In this document: positions 16,812-26,221 of the stretch, one piece after another | Layout: each line of letters opens with the position of its first letter | How positions within the stretch are numbered: position 1 is the first letter of the stretch | Origin: Cloacimonetes bacterium SCGC AAA252-N17 | GTDB taxonomy: Bacteria > Cloacimonadota > Cloacimonadia > JGIOTU-2 | Reading direction: 5' to 3' | DNA length: 64,000 nt | Assembly: GCA_000404785.1 (NCBI GenBank) | Contig: ASNI01000005.1 | Coordinates: forward strand, 1 to 64,000 | The notes under the pieces: model-generated | Database searches by the model: none | Told to the model about the DNA's origin: nothing | What the model saw: only the letters and a program-made list of their open reading frames with translations | Position numbers and translations under genes: made by a program

Positions 16812-18884
16812 ATGAATAATAACTCCTATCTCTATGAAATTGGAACAGAAGAATTACCGGCTTCTTACATACGACCCGCTATTACATTTCTACAGAAATA
16901 TTTTTCCACTCGCTTGCAGGAAGCGCAGCTTGCTTTTGATATGATTAAACCATATTCGACTCCTCGCAGATTATGCATAATGGTAACTGGACTTCCCGCT
17001 GCTCAGGCAGATTCCTCCGAAGAAATTGTCGGACCTCCCAAACGTATTGCTTATGATGAAAATGGCAATCTCAACAAGGTGGGACAGGGGTTTCTCAACA
17101 AACAAAATCTCAAAGAAAAAGATATCATAATAAAAGAACTTCCAAAGGGTGAATACCTCAGTGCCATCAAACATATAAAAGGAAAACCAACCAAAGAAAT
17201 TCTCAGCACGATTTCTGTCGAAGTCATTCCAAAAATACCCTTCCCCAAAAAAATGCACTGGGGAAACGGCACACTTCTTTTTGCGCGTCCCATCCGCTTG
17301 ATCCTTGCTTTATATAATGACAAACTTCTCGAATTCGAGATCGATGGGATTAAAAGCAACACATACACTTTCGGAAACCGCTTCCAAAAATTACATAATA
17401 TTATTAATTTACCTTTAATTAATAAATATATTCATTTATTAATAGAGCACTTTGTCATTGCAGACAGAAATGAGAGAAAGGAACGGATAAAAAAGGAAAT
17501 TCAGCGAGCTGCTGCGACAATCGGTGGCATTCCTGTTGAGAATCCCGAACTGCTCGATACCGTGACCGATCTGGTTGAATATCCCTCTCCAATTGTTGGA
17601 ACTTTTGACAGAGCATTTTTATCCTTACCTCAAAAAGTTCTTACAACAACTCTTTCAGAAACTCAAAAATCCTTCTCTGTCCAGAACAAAGATAATGAAC
17701 TCATACCATACTTTATCGGGATCGGTAACAGCAATCCAAAAACAATAAGCAAAGTTCTCTACGGCAATGAGCGGGTTATCAATGCACGACTTAGCGACGC
17801 AAAATTCTATTTTGATACGGACAAAGAAATCCCCCTTGCAATACGAGTTGATGAATTAAAGAAGATCACTTTCATAAAAAATCTCGGCACACTTTATGAT
17901 AAGATCGAAAGAATGAAATCTGTTGGAAAATGGTGCGCTGATGCTCTTTCATATGACAAGGACAAGATTGAAAGAGCAGTCCATTTGTGCAAATCCGATC
18001 TGACCACACTCATTCTTGGTGAAAAGGAATATACCAAATTGCAGGGCTATATGGGCTGGCAATATGCCTTGAATGACAGGGAAGATGCCGAAGTGGCACA
18101 GGCGCTTTTCGAGCAATACCTGCCACGCTTCAAGGATGATATTTTGCCGGAAACAAAAACCGGAACTGTCCTTTCGCTTGTTGATAAGATGGATACGATA
18201 GTCGGCTGTTTTTCAATCGGACTGCAACCGAGCGGTACAAGCGATCCACTCGGGATCCGAAGAGCCGGAAATGGCATTATCGCGATCCTCGCAGAACATG
18301 ATTTGTCCCTGAACCTTGAAAATTTTATTGCAAAAAGTATCGAAACTTATAATGATACTAAAAAGGAATTGAAAGAAGAAGTCGTTGATTTCTTCATTCA
18401 GAGAATACGTATGTATCTTGAAAATTCAGAAATTGATTACGATGTGATAAATGCAGTCATTGAAGCAGATTATACAGACATTCCCGATGTGTTGATCAGA
18501 GCCAAAAGTCTGCAGGAATTCAAACTGCATGAAGATTTCAAGAAATTCATCATCGGGTTCAAACGGGCATCAAATATACTGGAAAGCTCGCAGAATACAG
18601 TTCCTTTTAATGAAGCACTTTTTGAGGAAAAAGAGGAATCTGAACTCTATAAAAAACTGACTGAGATCATACCTCATTATGAGACTCATTTTGAAAAGAA
18701 AAACTATAATGCCTGCTTTAACGACCTTGTTGCATTGAAGGATTTTATTGATTTATTTTTTGATAATGTGATGGTCATGGTTGAGAATGAAACACTTCGG
18801 GAAAACCGCATGGCGCTACTTCGTCTGATCCATTCTACTTTTATGAAAACTGCTGATCTATCAAAAATTGTATATGAATTATAG
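16812..18884 (+). CDS. glyS: Glycyl-tRNA synthetase beta subunit
   Basis: 690 aa, the normal length for the beta subunit of the alpha2-beta2 bacterial GlyRS. The family start YLYEIGTEELPASYI is clear, followed by the PTPRRL-like YSTPRRLCIM, KIPFPKKMHWG, FARPIRLILAL, and the HD-like middle part with QPSGTSDPLGIRRAGNGII near residue 475. The beta subunit binds tRNA-Gly and is needed for aminoacylation. ATG 16812 begins the conserved region; the upstream TTG at 16773 would add an unlikely extension. The partner glyQ is not adjacent and not in the window, although the two are often neighbours. Confidence 0.96.
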   Translation: MNNNSYLYEIGTEELPASYIRPAITFLQKYFSTRLQEAQLAFDMIKPYSTPRRLCIMVTGLPAAQADSSEEIVGPPKRIAYDENGNLNKVGQGFLNKQNLKEKDIIIKELPKGEYLSAIKHIKGKPTKEILSTISVEVIPKIPFPKKMHWGNGTLLFARPIRLILALYNDKLLEFEIDGIKSNTYTFGNRFQKLHNIINLPLINKYIHLLIEHFVIADRNERKERIKKEIQRAAATIGGIPVENPELLDTVTDLVEYPSPIVGTFDRAFLSLPQKVLTTTLSETQKSFSVQNKDNELIPYFIGIGNSNPKTISKVLYGNERVINARLSDAKFYFDTDKEIPLAIRVDELKKITFIKNLGTLYDKIERMKSVGKWCADALSYDKDKIERAVHLCKSDLTTLILGEKEYTKLQGYMGWQYALNDREDAEVAQALFEQYLPRFKDDILPETKTGTVLSLVDKMDTIVGCFSIGLQPSGTSDPLGIRRAGNGIIAILAEHDLSLNLENFIAKSIETYNDTKKELKEEVVDFFIQRIRMYLENSEIDYDVINAVIEADYTDIPDVLIRAKSLQEFKLHEDFKKFIIGFKRASNILESSQNTVPFNEALFEEKEESELYKKLTEIIPHYETHFEKKNYNACFNDLVALKDFIDLFFDNVMVMVENETLRENRMALLRLIHSTFMKTADLSKIVYEL

Positions 18885-18899
18885 GCATTGGGAGATACA

Positions 18900-20096
18900 A
18901 TGAGCACAACACTTTCCCATCGCGCACGAGCAATCAAACCCTCCCCAACTCTGACTGTTTCTGCCCTTGCCAAAAAGATGAAAGCGGAAGGTCATGATGT
19001 CATAAATTTCGGGGTTGGAGAGCCGGATTTCAATACACCTGAATACATTAAAGAAGCTGCGAAAAAGGCGTTGGACGACAATTTCACTCACTATACTGCT
19101 TCTGCCGGAATTCTTGAACTGCGGGATGCAATTGTAGAGAAATTCAAAAATGATAATGGGCTTGATTACACTACCGATCAAATCTTCGTTTCTCCAGGCG
19201 CGAAAGCTTCGATCATTCACATTCTTCTTGCAATCTGCGATCCCCGCGATGAAGTGCTGATCCCCTCTCCTTATTGGGTGAGCTACACATCACAAGTAGA
19301 AATGGTTGACGGACATCCCATCCTGCTTCCCACGAATATGAGCACAAATTTCAAGATCACCGCACTGCAACTCGATGATGCGCTCTCCTCTCTCAGTAAT
19401 CCGAAAGCACTTATTCTGAATTCACCAAACAACCCAACAGGAAGCGTCTATTCCAAAGAAGACCTGCTTGGCATTGCCGAAGTATGTGTGAAATATGATA
19501 TTTTTATTATTTCTGATGAAATTTATGAGAAACTCATTTATGATGGCGAAGAGCATGTGTCAATTGCCTCGCTCTCACCGGAAGTAAAGGATATCACAAT
19601 TGTCATAAACGGCGTTTCCAAAGCTTATGCTATGACCGGCTGGCGTCTCGGATATGCGGCAGGACCGATCGAAGTCATCAAATATGCAAGCCGCATCCAG
19701 AGCCACACAACCTCGAATGTGAATTCCATGACGCAGAAAGCAGCGATCACTGCACTTACAGAGGATGACGGAAGTATTGAAAAGATGCGTCAACAGTTTG
19801 AGAAACGAAGAAATTTTCTCGTGAAAGAATTGAACAGTATTCCTAATGTGAGATGCACGCTCCCAAAAGGTGCATTTTATGCCATGCCAGACATTTCATA
19901 TTATTTACAAAACAATAAAAAGAACATCACCTCTTCCGCAGATCTCTGCACCTACATTCTGAAGAATTATTATGTCGCAATCGTTCCCGGCTCAGCTTTT
20001 GGAGCAAATAACTATGTCCGTTTTTCCTATGCAAATTCCATGGAAAACATTGAAAAGGGATTGCAGCGCTTTGCTGAAGGACTTCAAAATATTTAA
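18900..20096 (+). CDS. Class I/II aminotransferase, aspartate aminotransferase type
   Basis: 398 aa PLP enzyme of fold type I, subgroup I-gamma (Thermus/Bacillus-like AspAT). Key motifs are NFGVGEPDFNTPEYI near the N-terminus, SPNNPTGSVYS (about residue 175), ISDEIYEKLIYDG, and the Schiff-base lysine in NGVSKAYAMTGWRLGY (about residue 240). The C-terminal VRFSYANS carries the substrate-carboxylate arginine. It interconverts aspartate/2-oxoglutarate and oxaloacetate/glutamate; related enzymes also accept prephenate or alanine. ATG 18900 has GGGAG upstream; the TTG at 18888 would swallow it. It lies 15 bp after glyS in the same operon. Confidence 0.93.
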   Translation: MSTTLSHRARAIKPSPTLTVSALAKKMKAEGHDVINFGVGEPDFNTPEYIKEAAKKALDDNFTHYTASAGILELRDAIVEKFKNDNGLDYTTDQIFVSPGAKASIIHILLAICDPRDEVLIPSPYWVSYTSQVEMVDGHPILLPTNMSTNFKITALQLDDALSSLSNPKALILNSPNNPTGSVYSKEDLLGIAEVCVKYDIFIISDEIYEKLIYDGEEHVSIASLSPEVKDITIVINGVSKAYAMTGWRLGYAAGPIEVIKYASRIQSHTTSNVNSMTQKAAITALTEDDGSIEKMRQQFEKRRNFLVKELNSIPNVRCTLPKGAFYAMPDISYYLQNNKKNITSSADLCTYILKNYYVAIVPGSAFGANNYVRFSYANSMENIEKGLQRFAEGLQNI

Positions 20097-20100
20097 CATC

Positions 20101-20319
20101 ATGTCTTTTTTCACAGATGAATTGAAAAAACGAAGACACTATCGTAATAAAGACCTCACTTCGATCTGGAAACTCATTATCAGAATCATACTGTTCATTG
20201 TGCTGATCCTGCTTATTCGGTTTTTTTCTACAGGCGGAGTTTCTAAATTCTGGGACTACATTCTTAATGATAAGAACAAACCTGCCACTGTGATAATTGA
20301 AGAAATGGATACAGAATAA
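20101..20319 (+). CDS. Small single-span membrane protein
   Basis: 72 aa beginning MSFFTDELKKRRHYRNKD. A basic N-terminus is followed by one strong TM helix (IWKLIIRIILFIVLILLIRF, about residues 23-42) and a short soluble tail ending in EEMDTE. Positive-inside logic puts the N-terminus in the cytoplasm. It starts 5 bases after the aminotransferase stop, and its stop overlaps the ATG of the PfkB gene (TAATG), so it sits firmly in the operon. No family recognised; the spacing argues for a real gene. Confidence 0.7.
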   Translation: MSFFTDELKKRRHYRNKDLTSIWKLIIRIILFIVLILLIRFFSTGGVSKFWDYILNDKNKPATVIIEEMDTE

Positions 20320-21221
20320 TGAGCTTACTGATCGTTGGTTCCATCGCACTTGATAGTATTGAAAATCATTACGGAAAAGTGCATGATGTTCTTGGTGGTT
20401 CCGCAGTTTATTCATCAGTTTCAGCAAGTTTTCTTTATGATAAAGTAGCCATAATCGGGGTGGTTGGTCAGGATTTCCCGAAAGAGCACATAGAATTTTT
20501 GGAAAAGTATGGTGTAAACACTGCAGCTCTGCATTTTGAAAAAGGAAAAACCTTTCGCTGGAGAGGGCGCTACATCAATCTTAATCAAGCGATCACGCTG
20601 GAAACCCACTTGAATGTCTTCGAAAATTTCAATCCGATCATTCCTGAAGACCTTCGTGATTCCCCCTTTGTTTTACTTGGAAATATCGATCCGGAAATAC
20701 AGCTTAATGTGATCGCACAGATGAAAAAACCCAAAATTATTGCTGCTGATACGATGAATTACTGGATTATTAAGAAACTTGATAAACTGATGGAAATGCT
20801 TCAGCATATAGACATTCTTTTTATTAATGATGAAGAGATCCGCTTACTCACTCAGGAGCACTATTTATATGATGCCTCACAGAAGATACTCACTTACGGA
20901 CCAAAGATCGTGGTAGTCAAAAAGGGTGAACACGGCATGATGATCGTGAAAAAGAATTTCTATTTCTTTGCTCCGGGCTATCCGCTCAAAAAGGTTATGG
21001 ACACGACCGGGGCAGGAGATTGCTTCTCCGGCGGTTTCATGGGTTATCTTGCTTCCAGTAAAACGCTCAATGACAAAACCCTGAAACAGGCAGCCATCAT
21101 GGGAACGATCACTTCTGCATTCAATGTTGAGGGATTTAGTTTGAATGCTCTAAAAAAACTTTCTAAAGAAAAAATAATAACACGCTTTAACAAGCTCAAA
21201 AAATATACACAGTTTGAATAA
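20319..21221 (+). CDS. PfkB-family carbohydrate kinase
   Basis: 300 aa ribokinase-like kinase. The N-terminal GGSAVYSSVSAS block and the C-terminal DTTGAGDCFSGGFMGYLA (anion hole and catalytic Asp, about residues 228-245) are complete, as is the VVKKGEHG segment before it. The substrate could be a sugar, nucleoside or another alcohol; the sequence does not decide. It overlaps the small membrane protein upstream and purM downstream by one base each, suggesting a nucleoside or purine-related job, but that is context only. Confidence 0.88.
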   Translation: MSLLIVGSIALDSIENHYGKVHDVLGGSAVYSSVSASFLYDKVAIIGVVGQDFPKEHIEFLEKYGVNTAALHFEKGKTFRWRGRYINLNQAITLETHLNVFENFNPIIPEDLRDSPFVLLGNIDPEIQLNVIAQMKKPKIIAADTMNYWIIKKLDKLMEMLQHIDILFINDEEIRLLTQEHYLYDASQKILTYGPKIVVVKKGEHGMMIVKKNFYFFAPGYPLKKVMDTTGAGDCFSGGFMGYLASSKTLNDKTLKQAAIMGTITSAFNVEGFSLNALKKLSKEKIITRFNKLKKYTQFE

Positions 21222-22240
21222 TGAAAGAAAAAATGGATTACAAGAAAGCAGGCGTTGATATCAGCGCAGGGGAAAAAGCTGTTGATCTGATAAAGCCACT
21301 CGCAAAAAGCACCTTTTCACAAAGTGTTGTAATGGATATCGGTTCCTTTGGCTCGCTATTCAAACTAGATCTGTCCAAATGGAAGCAACCAATATTGGTC
21401 TCAAGTACAGATAGTGTCGGCACAAAAGTGAAGGTTGCAAATCTGGCACAAAAATGGGACACTGTCGGACAGGATATTGTGAATCACTGTGTGAATGATA
21501 TCCTCACTCAAGGTGCATACCCGCTTTTTTTTCTTGATTATATCGGCATTGGAAAGGTCATTCCTCGGCATGTCGAAGAAATTGTTAAGGGTATTGCTCT
21601 TGCATGTAGGGAAAATGACTGTGCACTTATCGGTGGAGAACTGGCAGAAATGCCGTCTCTTTATCAAAAGGATGATTTTGACCTTGTCGGTACAATTGTG
21701 GGCTGTGTTGATGAAAAGAATACAATCTCGGGTAAGACGATTTCCGAAGGAGATATGCTGCTTGGATTTTCTTCAACAGGACTTCACACGAACGGCTACA
21801 CTCTGGCACGAAAGATCGTGTTTGATCTGCTTAAGCTCAAACCGGATTCTTATATAGATGAATTAGGAAAACCAGTTGCTGAAGCGCTCCTCGCAGTGCA
21901 CAAATCCTATTATCCGATCCTTAAACCGTTTATTGACCGGCATGTTATTAAAGGACTTGCCCATATCACAGGTGGTGGAATACCTGGAAATCTCAAACGC
22001 ATTATTCCTGATGGAATTTCAGCTATAGTTAAGAAAGATTCGTGGAATATTCCCCCTCTCTTCAAACTTCTTCAGCAGGGCGGGCAAGTTGAAGAAAACG
22101 AGATGTACAGAGCATTCAATATGGGAATCGGCATGATCGCTGTAGTCACCGAAAAAAATGCTAATCAAATGCTAAATCAAACCGACGCAAAGGTGATCGG
22201 TACTATCATAAAAGGTAAGCAGAAAGTGGTTCTGCAATAA
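21221..22240 (+). CDS. purM: Phosphoribosylformylglycinamidine cyclo-ligase
   Basis: 339 aa AIR synthetase, step 5 of purine synthesis (FGAM + ATP to AIR). Signatures: DYKKAGVDISAG at the N-terminus, VSSTDSVGTKVKVA, VNDILTQGAYPLFFLDYIG, STGLHTNGYTLAR, and HITGGGIPGNLKRI. Normal length. It overlaps the kinase by one base and shares its last base with the ATG of the octanoyltransferase gene, so the three are translated as one block. No other pur genes are in the window. Confidence 0.97.
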   Translation: MKEKMDYKKAGVDISAGEKAVDLIKPLAKSTFSQSVVMDIGSFGSLFKLDLSKWKQPILVSSTDSVGTKVKVANLAQKWDTVGQDIVNHCVNDILTQGAYPLFFLDYIGIGKVIPRHVEEIVKGIALACRENDCALIGGELAEMPSLYQKDDFDLVGTIVGCVDEKNTISGKTISEGDMLLGFSSTGLHTNGYTLARKIVFDLLKLKPDSYIDELGKPVAEALLAVHKSYYPILKPFIDRHVIKGLAHITGGGIPGNLKRIIPDGISAIVKKDSWNIPPLFKLLQQGGQVEENEMYRAFNMGIGMIAVVTEKNANQMLNQTDAKVIGTIIKGKQKVVLQ

Positions 22241-23049
22241 TGATGGAAACTTGGCGTTTTATTAATTCCGGTAAACTCAAGCCCCATGAAAACATGGCTA
22301 TGGACGAGGCAATTTTATTCGGAATTATCAATAAAAATAACCCTCCTGCAATTCGTGTATATGATTGGGACCCGCCGACAGTTTCTTTTGGGTATCATCA
22401 AAAGATAAAAGAGCATATTCTGCTGGACAAGGTAAAAGAGTATGGTTTTGGACTTGTACGCAGACCGACCGGTGGCAGAGCCGTGCTCCATTATGATGAG
22501 GTTACCTATGCAGTTATCTCGCGCATTGATGGAATCCTTGCCGGCTCAGTTCTGGAATCCTATCAAAAAATAGGGAAAGTCCTTCTTGCAACACTTCACG
22601 AAATCGGTATTGATGCAACAATGCAGGACAGTATGCCCCCTGAAAAGGAGCAGAAAAACTGGGTCAACCCTTGTTTTACAAGCGCATCAAAATATGAGAT
22701 AAATTATCGGGGTAGTAAAATAATTGGCAGCGCTCAAATCCGTAAAGGAAATGCCTTTCTTCAGCATGGTTCAATATTATTTAATCATAATCAGGAACTG
22801 ATGGCAGAACTGATGCCTACTAAAAGTAATAAAGAAAAAGAAACAATAAAAAAATTATTATCACGGAAAACTGTTGCTATTAATGATCTTATTGCGAATT
22901 CGCTTACGTTTAATGAGTTTGTAAATATCTTAAAGAGTAATTTCCAAAAGCATTTTGGAATTTCCTTCTCGACAAACGGGGATTTGACCCCCTACGAGAA
23001 GCATTTGTACGAAGGTTTCAGAAATAAGTATTATTTTGATGAAATGTAA
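22240..23049 (+). CDS. Lipoyl octanoyltransferase, LipM-like (BPL/LplA fold)
   Basis: 269 aa of the biotin/lipoate protein ligase fold. RRPTGGRAVLHYDEVTYAVI is the typical lipoate-binding block, followed by NPCFTSASKYEINY and GSKIIGSAQIRKGNAFLQHG. The cysteine placed before the YEI segment, and the SAQ-R-x-G-x-x-LQHG ending, are those of LipM/LipL amidotransferases rather than of LplA ligases, which need a separate C-terminal domain. It would transfer octanoyl groups from ACP to lipoyl domains of 2-oxoacid dehydrogenases or GcvH. lipA is not nearby. Last gene of the operon. Confidence 0.85.
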   Translation: MMETWRFINSGKLKPHENMAMDEAILFGIINKNNPPAIRVYDWDPPTVSFGYHQKIKEHILLDKVKEYGFGLVRRPTGGRAVLHYDEVTYAVISRIDGILAGSVLESYQKIGKVLLATLHEIGIDATMQDSMPPEKEQKNWVNPCFTSASKYEINYRGSKIIGSAQIRKGNAFLQHGSILFNHNQELMAELMPTKSNKEKETIKKLLSRKTVAINDLIANSLTFNEFVNILKSNFQKHFGISFSTNGDLTPYEKHLYEGFRNKYYFDEM

Positions 23050-23072
23050 AATTTTATTGATTTATAAAAAAG

Positions 23073-23150
23073 TTGACATATGTTTTGACCCACATGAAAT
23101 TAGCCACGTGTCTTAGTACCTAAGACCAATTTCTTATGAAGGGAGATGCT
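23073..23150 (+). promoter_or_regulatory. Probable promoter and RBS of the TonB/secretion locus
   Basis: TTGACA at 23073-23078 stands 78 bases before the receptor gene. A matching -10 at 17 bases spacing (GAAATT) is poor; alternatively TTGATT (about 23057) with TATGTT (about 23079) could serve. GGGAG a few bases before the ATG at 23151 fixes the start codon. The exact transcription start is uncertain. Confidence 0.35.
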
Positions 23151-26100
23151 ATGAAAAGGTACGTATTTGCTTTTACATTCGTTGTGCTTTTTCTCATAGT
23201 AGCCGTGCTCCGTGCAGGTACGACAGGTAAACTTGCAGGCCGTGTTACTGATGTAGATTCAGGAGAGCCCGTTATTGGTGCAAATGTGATCATTATTGAG
23301 AAACAGATGGGTGCGTCCACAGACGACAGAGGTCGTTTTATGGTAATAAATATTCCTCCCGGCATCTATCAGATCAAAGCATTTAGAATGGGATATCAGG
23401 CAGTCACTGTTACGGATGTCAGGATCAATCTTGATTTGACAACTACACTGAACTTTGAACTCAAAAGTACTGATACTCAAATCGAAGGTATCACCGTGAG
23501 AGCACAGCAGAAACTTGTTGAAAAGGACATCACAGGTTCAGAGAAGATCATTACCGCTGAAGACATTGAACAAATGCCAGTGCAGTCCATTCAGGAAATC
23601 GTTGCTGTTACTGCAGGTGCCGTCGGTTCCGGAGAAAATCTCCACATCAGAGGAGGTCGTTCAGGTGAGGTTGTGTATACTGTTGACGGTATGTCCGTTT
23701 CAAATCCTGTCGATCATGGGTTTGGAATGCAGCTCGATATGGACGCTGTAGGAGACATGTCGGTTCAGACAGGTGGCTTTACCGCAGAATTCGGTAATGC
23801 ACAATCGGCTATTATTAATCTTATTACCAAGTCCGGTGGTCCTGATTATTCAGGTAAATTTGAAGTAAGTTCAGACCACATCTTTGATGAAGGAAATAAT
23901 GAAGACAATGTCAAATTCTCTTTGGGCGGACCCATTATTCCTGCCGGTTCACAGCATCAAAGAGATAGATTTACTTTCTATTTAAATGCTACCGGTTCAT
24001 GGACGGATGGTCGATACAAAGATTATTATGCACTCGAGGAAGATAATCCTTTATACGAACCATTGGGACAATTATCTCATTTTAGCTTTGGAGACTCCTT
24101 GTACTACTTCAATCAAATCAATTCTCTTACAGAAAAAAGAGACAAAGTATGGTTGTTTGATGTTGGTGATAGGTATGTGAACAACTATCAAGTAAACTTT
24201 AAAACAAAATTCCAGGTCAGCCCTACTGTTAAATTAACTGCTGCAGTTCGAGGTGACAGAGAAACCAATCTCCCCTTTGGATACTTAAATAGATTGTCAC
24301 TTCAATATATGGATCACTGGACTACCGAGCATAATCAATTGGCATTCACGTGGGATCATACACTCTCACCAAAAATGTTCTACACAATCCGTGCAAGCAG
24401 ATTTGCCACAGATATTGACCTTAATTCCGGTGTGGACAGAGATTGGTATTTTGAAGCACAAAATACTGATTGGAACAGTCCTACATGGATTGAGGATCCA
24501 ATCCAAAATAATTTTGGTGTTCACATTCCCGGGGCACAAGTAAATGAAATTGTCAAATATCGTGATCAGTTCAATGATGAGCAAAATATTCCATTTTTTT
24601 CCAATCCGGGATCTCATGCTGGTAATTTCTGGAAAGACCAGACTATTACTTATACACTTCGAAGTGATTTCACCTATCAGATCAATGAAATTCACCAGGT
24701 AAAAACCGGTCTTGAAATTAAATTTAATGAGATTTATAAGGATCGTTTAACAAATCCCTGGGAAATTGACGATGCGAAACGATTACCGAATTATCTTAGA
24801 GGTAAGGACGTTGATACAACCGGCATGGGAATACCTGTCGATTCTCTGGCGTTCTATGGTTATCTTGGTTGGGGTGGCAAAATATATACCGAAGAAGATT
24901 TCCAGGATGGCGTTCATTTTGCAGGTGGCACAATTGATGGCTATAAAGCATATCCATGGCAGGGTGCCTATTATCTGCAGGATAAAATGGAATGGGAAGG
25001 AATGATCGTTAATTTCGGTATGCGTTTTGACTTCTGGTATCTTGGAGAGAAATATCAGGTGACAAGTGATACCACTGGTGAATATGTCGATGCACAGTGG
25101 GATAAAGTTACTTTTATCGTTGATGATGGTAGCGGCGGATTTATGACCAAAACTGAAAAAGTGAATAAATTCCAGATAATGGTCAGTCCTCGTTTAGGTG
25201 TTTCTCATCCTATCACAGAAAAAGATGTGTTACACTTTGCCTATAACTACCAGAGCCAGCTTCCTCCAATGCAGTATGTGTTCACAAGCGCAACTCCTGA
25301 AGCCGGACAGGTTGGCACGAACGTTGGTAATCCAAACCTTAAACCCGAAACAACCATTACGTATGAGGTTGGTGTCGAGCATCAGATGGGTGAAGATTAT
25401 CTTCTCGACGTAACACTTTTCTACAAGAATATTTATAACCTTGTAAGTGTCCTAGATAATGATTATGCATTACTGCCAGGTGACAGCGCAGAGGTAGGGA
25501 GACAATACTGGCTATATATTTCTGAAGATTACGGGAGCGCTCGTGGTGTAGAATTAACCCTTCGCAAACGCTTTAGTAATTTCTGGGGTTTTAATGTTGG
25601 TTACACCTATTCATGGGCAAATGGACGTAATTCCGGAGCACATGAAGCTCGCGATAACCTTCGCGAATTCCCTCTTACATGGGATATTCGTCATAATGCT
25701 TCTGTGAGTTTAGATTTCAGGATTCCTGAAGATGAAGAATTTTATCTCCTTGGTTTAAAGATGCCTGACAAATTCTATACAAGCTTGCTTTGGAGAATTC
25801 AATCCGGCGCTCCATACACACCTGTTACACCTGATCCTGACAGTAATGTCCAGTTAGAAACGAACTCAGTCAGACTTCCCTGGACAAATTCTGCAGACAT
25901 GAGGGTCAGCAAGTCATTCAACCTCTTTGGAGATACACAATTCAGTATCTTCGTTAATATATCAAATTTATTTAATACATTAAATATCAATTATGTTGAT
26001 AGTAAAACTGGTGAGACACAGGATAAAGGAACCCTGACCTATTGGGATACCTATGATTTGAACCACGACGGCAAAATTGTAGGACCACCGGAGGGTAATG

Positions 26101-26201
26101 AAGATCCCACTGGCGCTGCAATTTATCTTGCCGGTCTGTCCAATCCCAACATTTATTCCGCAGGTCGTAGAATTTCCTTAGGTGTTAAATTTGAATGGTA
26201 A
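23151..26201 (+). CDS. TonB-dependent receptor with N-terminal carboxypeptidase-like domain
   Basis: 1016 aa. A signal peptide (about residues 1-25) precedes a CarboxypepD-regulatory-like domain (GKLAGRVTDVDSGEPVIGAN through YQIKAFRMGYQAVTV, about 27-105). A plug domain follows (EQMPVQSIQEIV; HIRGGRSGEVVYTVDGM) and then a 22-strand-type barrel ending in aromatic SLGVKFEW. This is the SusC/OmpA-linked type of TonB-dependent transporter common in FCB bacteria. ATG 23151 follows GGGAG; the ATG 15 bases earlier is less likely. Its own ExbB/ExbD/TonB set follows directly, pointing to a dedicated energised uptake system. The substrate is unknown. Confidence 0.93.
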   Translation: MKRYVFAFTFVVLFLIVAVLRAGTTGKLAGRVTDVDSGEPVIGANVIIIEKQMGASTDDRGRFMVINIPPGIYQIKAFRMGYQAVTVTDVRINLDLTTTLNFELKSTDTQIEGITVRAQQKLVEKDITGSEKIITAEDIEQMPVQSIQEIVAVTAGAVGSGENLHIRGGRSGEVVYTVDGMSVSNPVDHGFGMQLDMDAVGDMSVQTGGFTAEFGNAQSAIINLITKSGGPDYSGKFEVSSDHIFDEGNNEDNVKFSLGGPIIPAGSQHQRDRFTFYLNATGSWTDGRYKDYYALEEDNPLYEPLGQLSHFSFGDSLYYFNQINSLTEKRDKVWLFDVGDRYVNNYQVNFKTKFQVSPTVKLTAAVRGDRETNLPFGYLNRLSLQYMDHWTTEHNQLAFTWDHTLSPKMFYTIRASRFATDIDLNSGVDRDWYFEAQNTDWNSPTWIEDPIQNNFGVHIPGAQVNEIVKYRDQFNDEQNIPFFSNPGSHAGNFWKDQTITYTLRSDFTYQINEIHQVKTGLEIKFNEIYKDRLTNPWEIDDAKRLPNYLRGKDVDTTGMGIPVDSLAFYGYLGWGGKIYTEEDFQDGVHFAGGTIDGYKAYPWQGAYYLQDKMEWEGMIVNFGMRFDFWYLGEKYQVTSDTTGEYVDAQWDKVTFIVDDGSGGFMTKTEKVNKFQIMVSPRLGVSHPITEKDVLHFAYNYQSQLPPMQYVFTSATPEAGQVGTNVGNPNLKPETTITYEVGVEHQMGEDYLLDVTLFYKNIYNLVSVLDNDYALLPGDSAEVGRQYWLYISEDYGSARGVELTLRKRFSNFWGFNVGYTYSWANGRNSGAHEARDNLREFPLTWDIRHNASVSLDFRIPEDEEFYLLGLKMPDKFYTSLLWRIQSGAPYTPVTPDPDSNVQLETNSVRLPWTNSADMRVSKSFNLFGDTQFSIFVNISNLFNTLNINYVDSKTGETQDKGTLTYWDTYDLNHDGKIVGPPEGNEDPTGAAIYLAGLSNPNIYSAGRRISLGVKFEW

Positions 26202-26221
26202 AAATCAAGGAGGATATACAA

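Noticed and set aside
26195..26221. Upstream ATG start for exbB
   Set aside because: AAGGAGG lies after it and is well spaced from GTG 26222.
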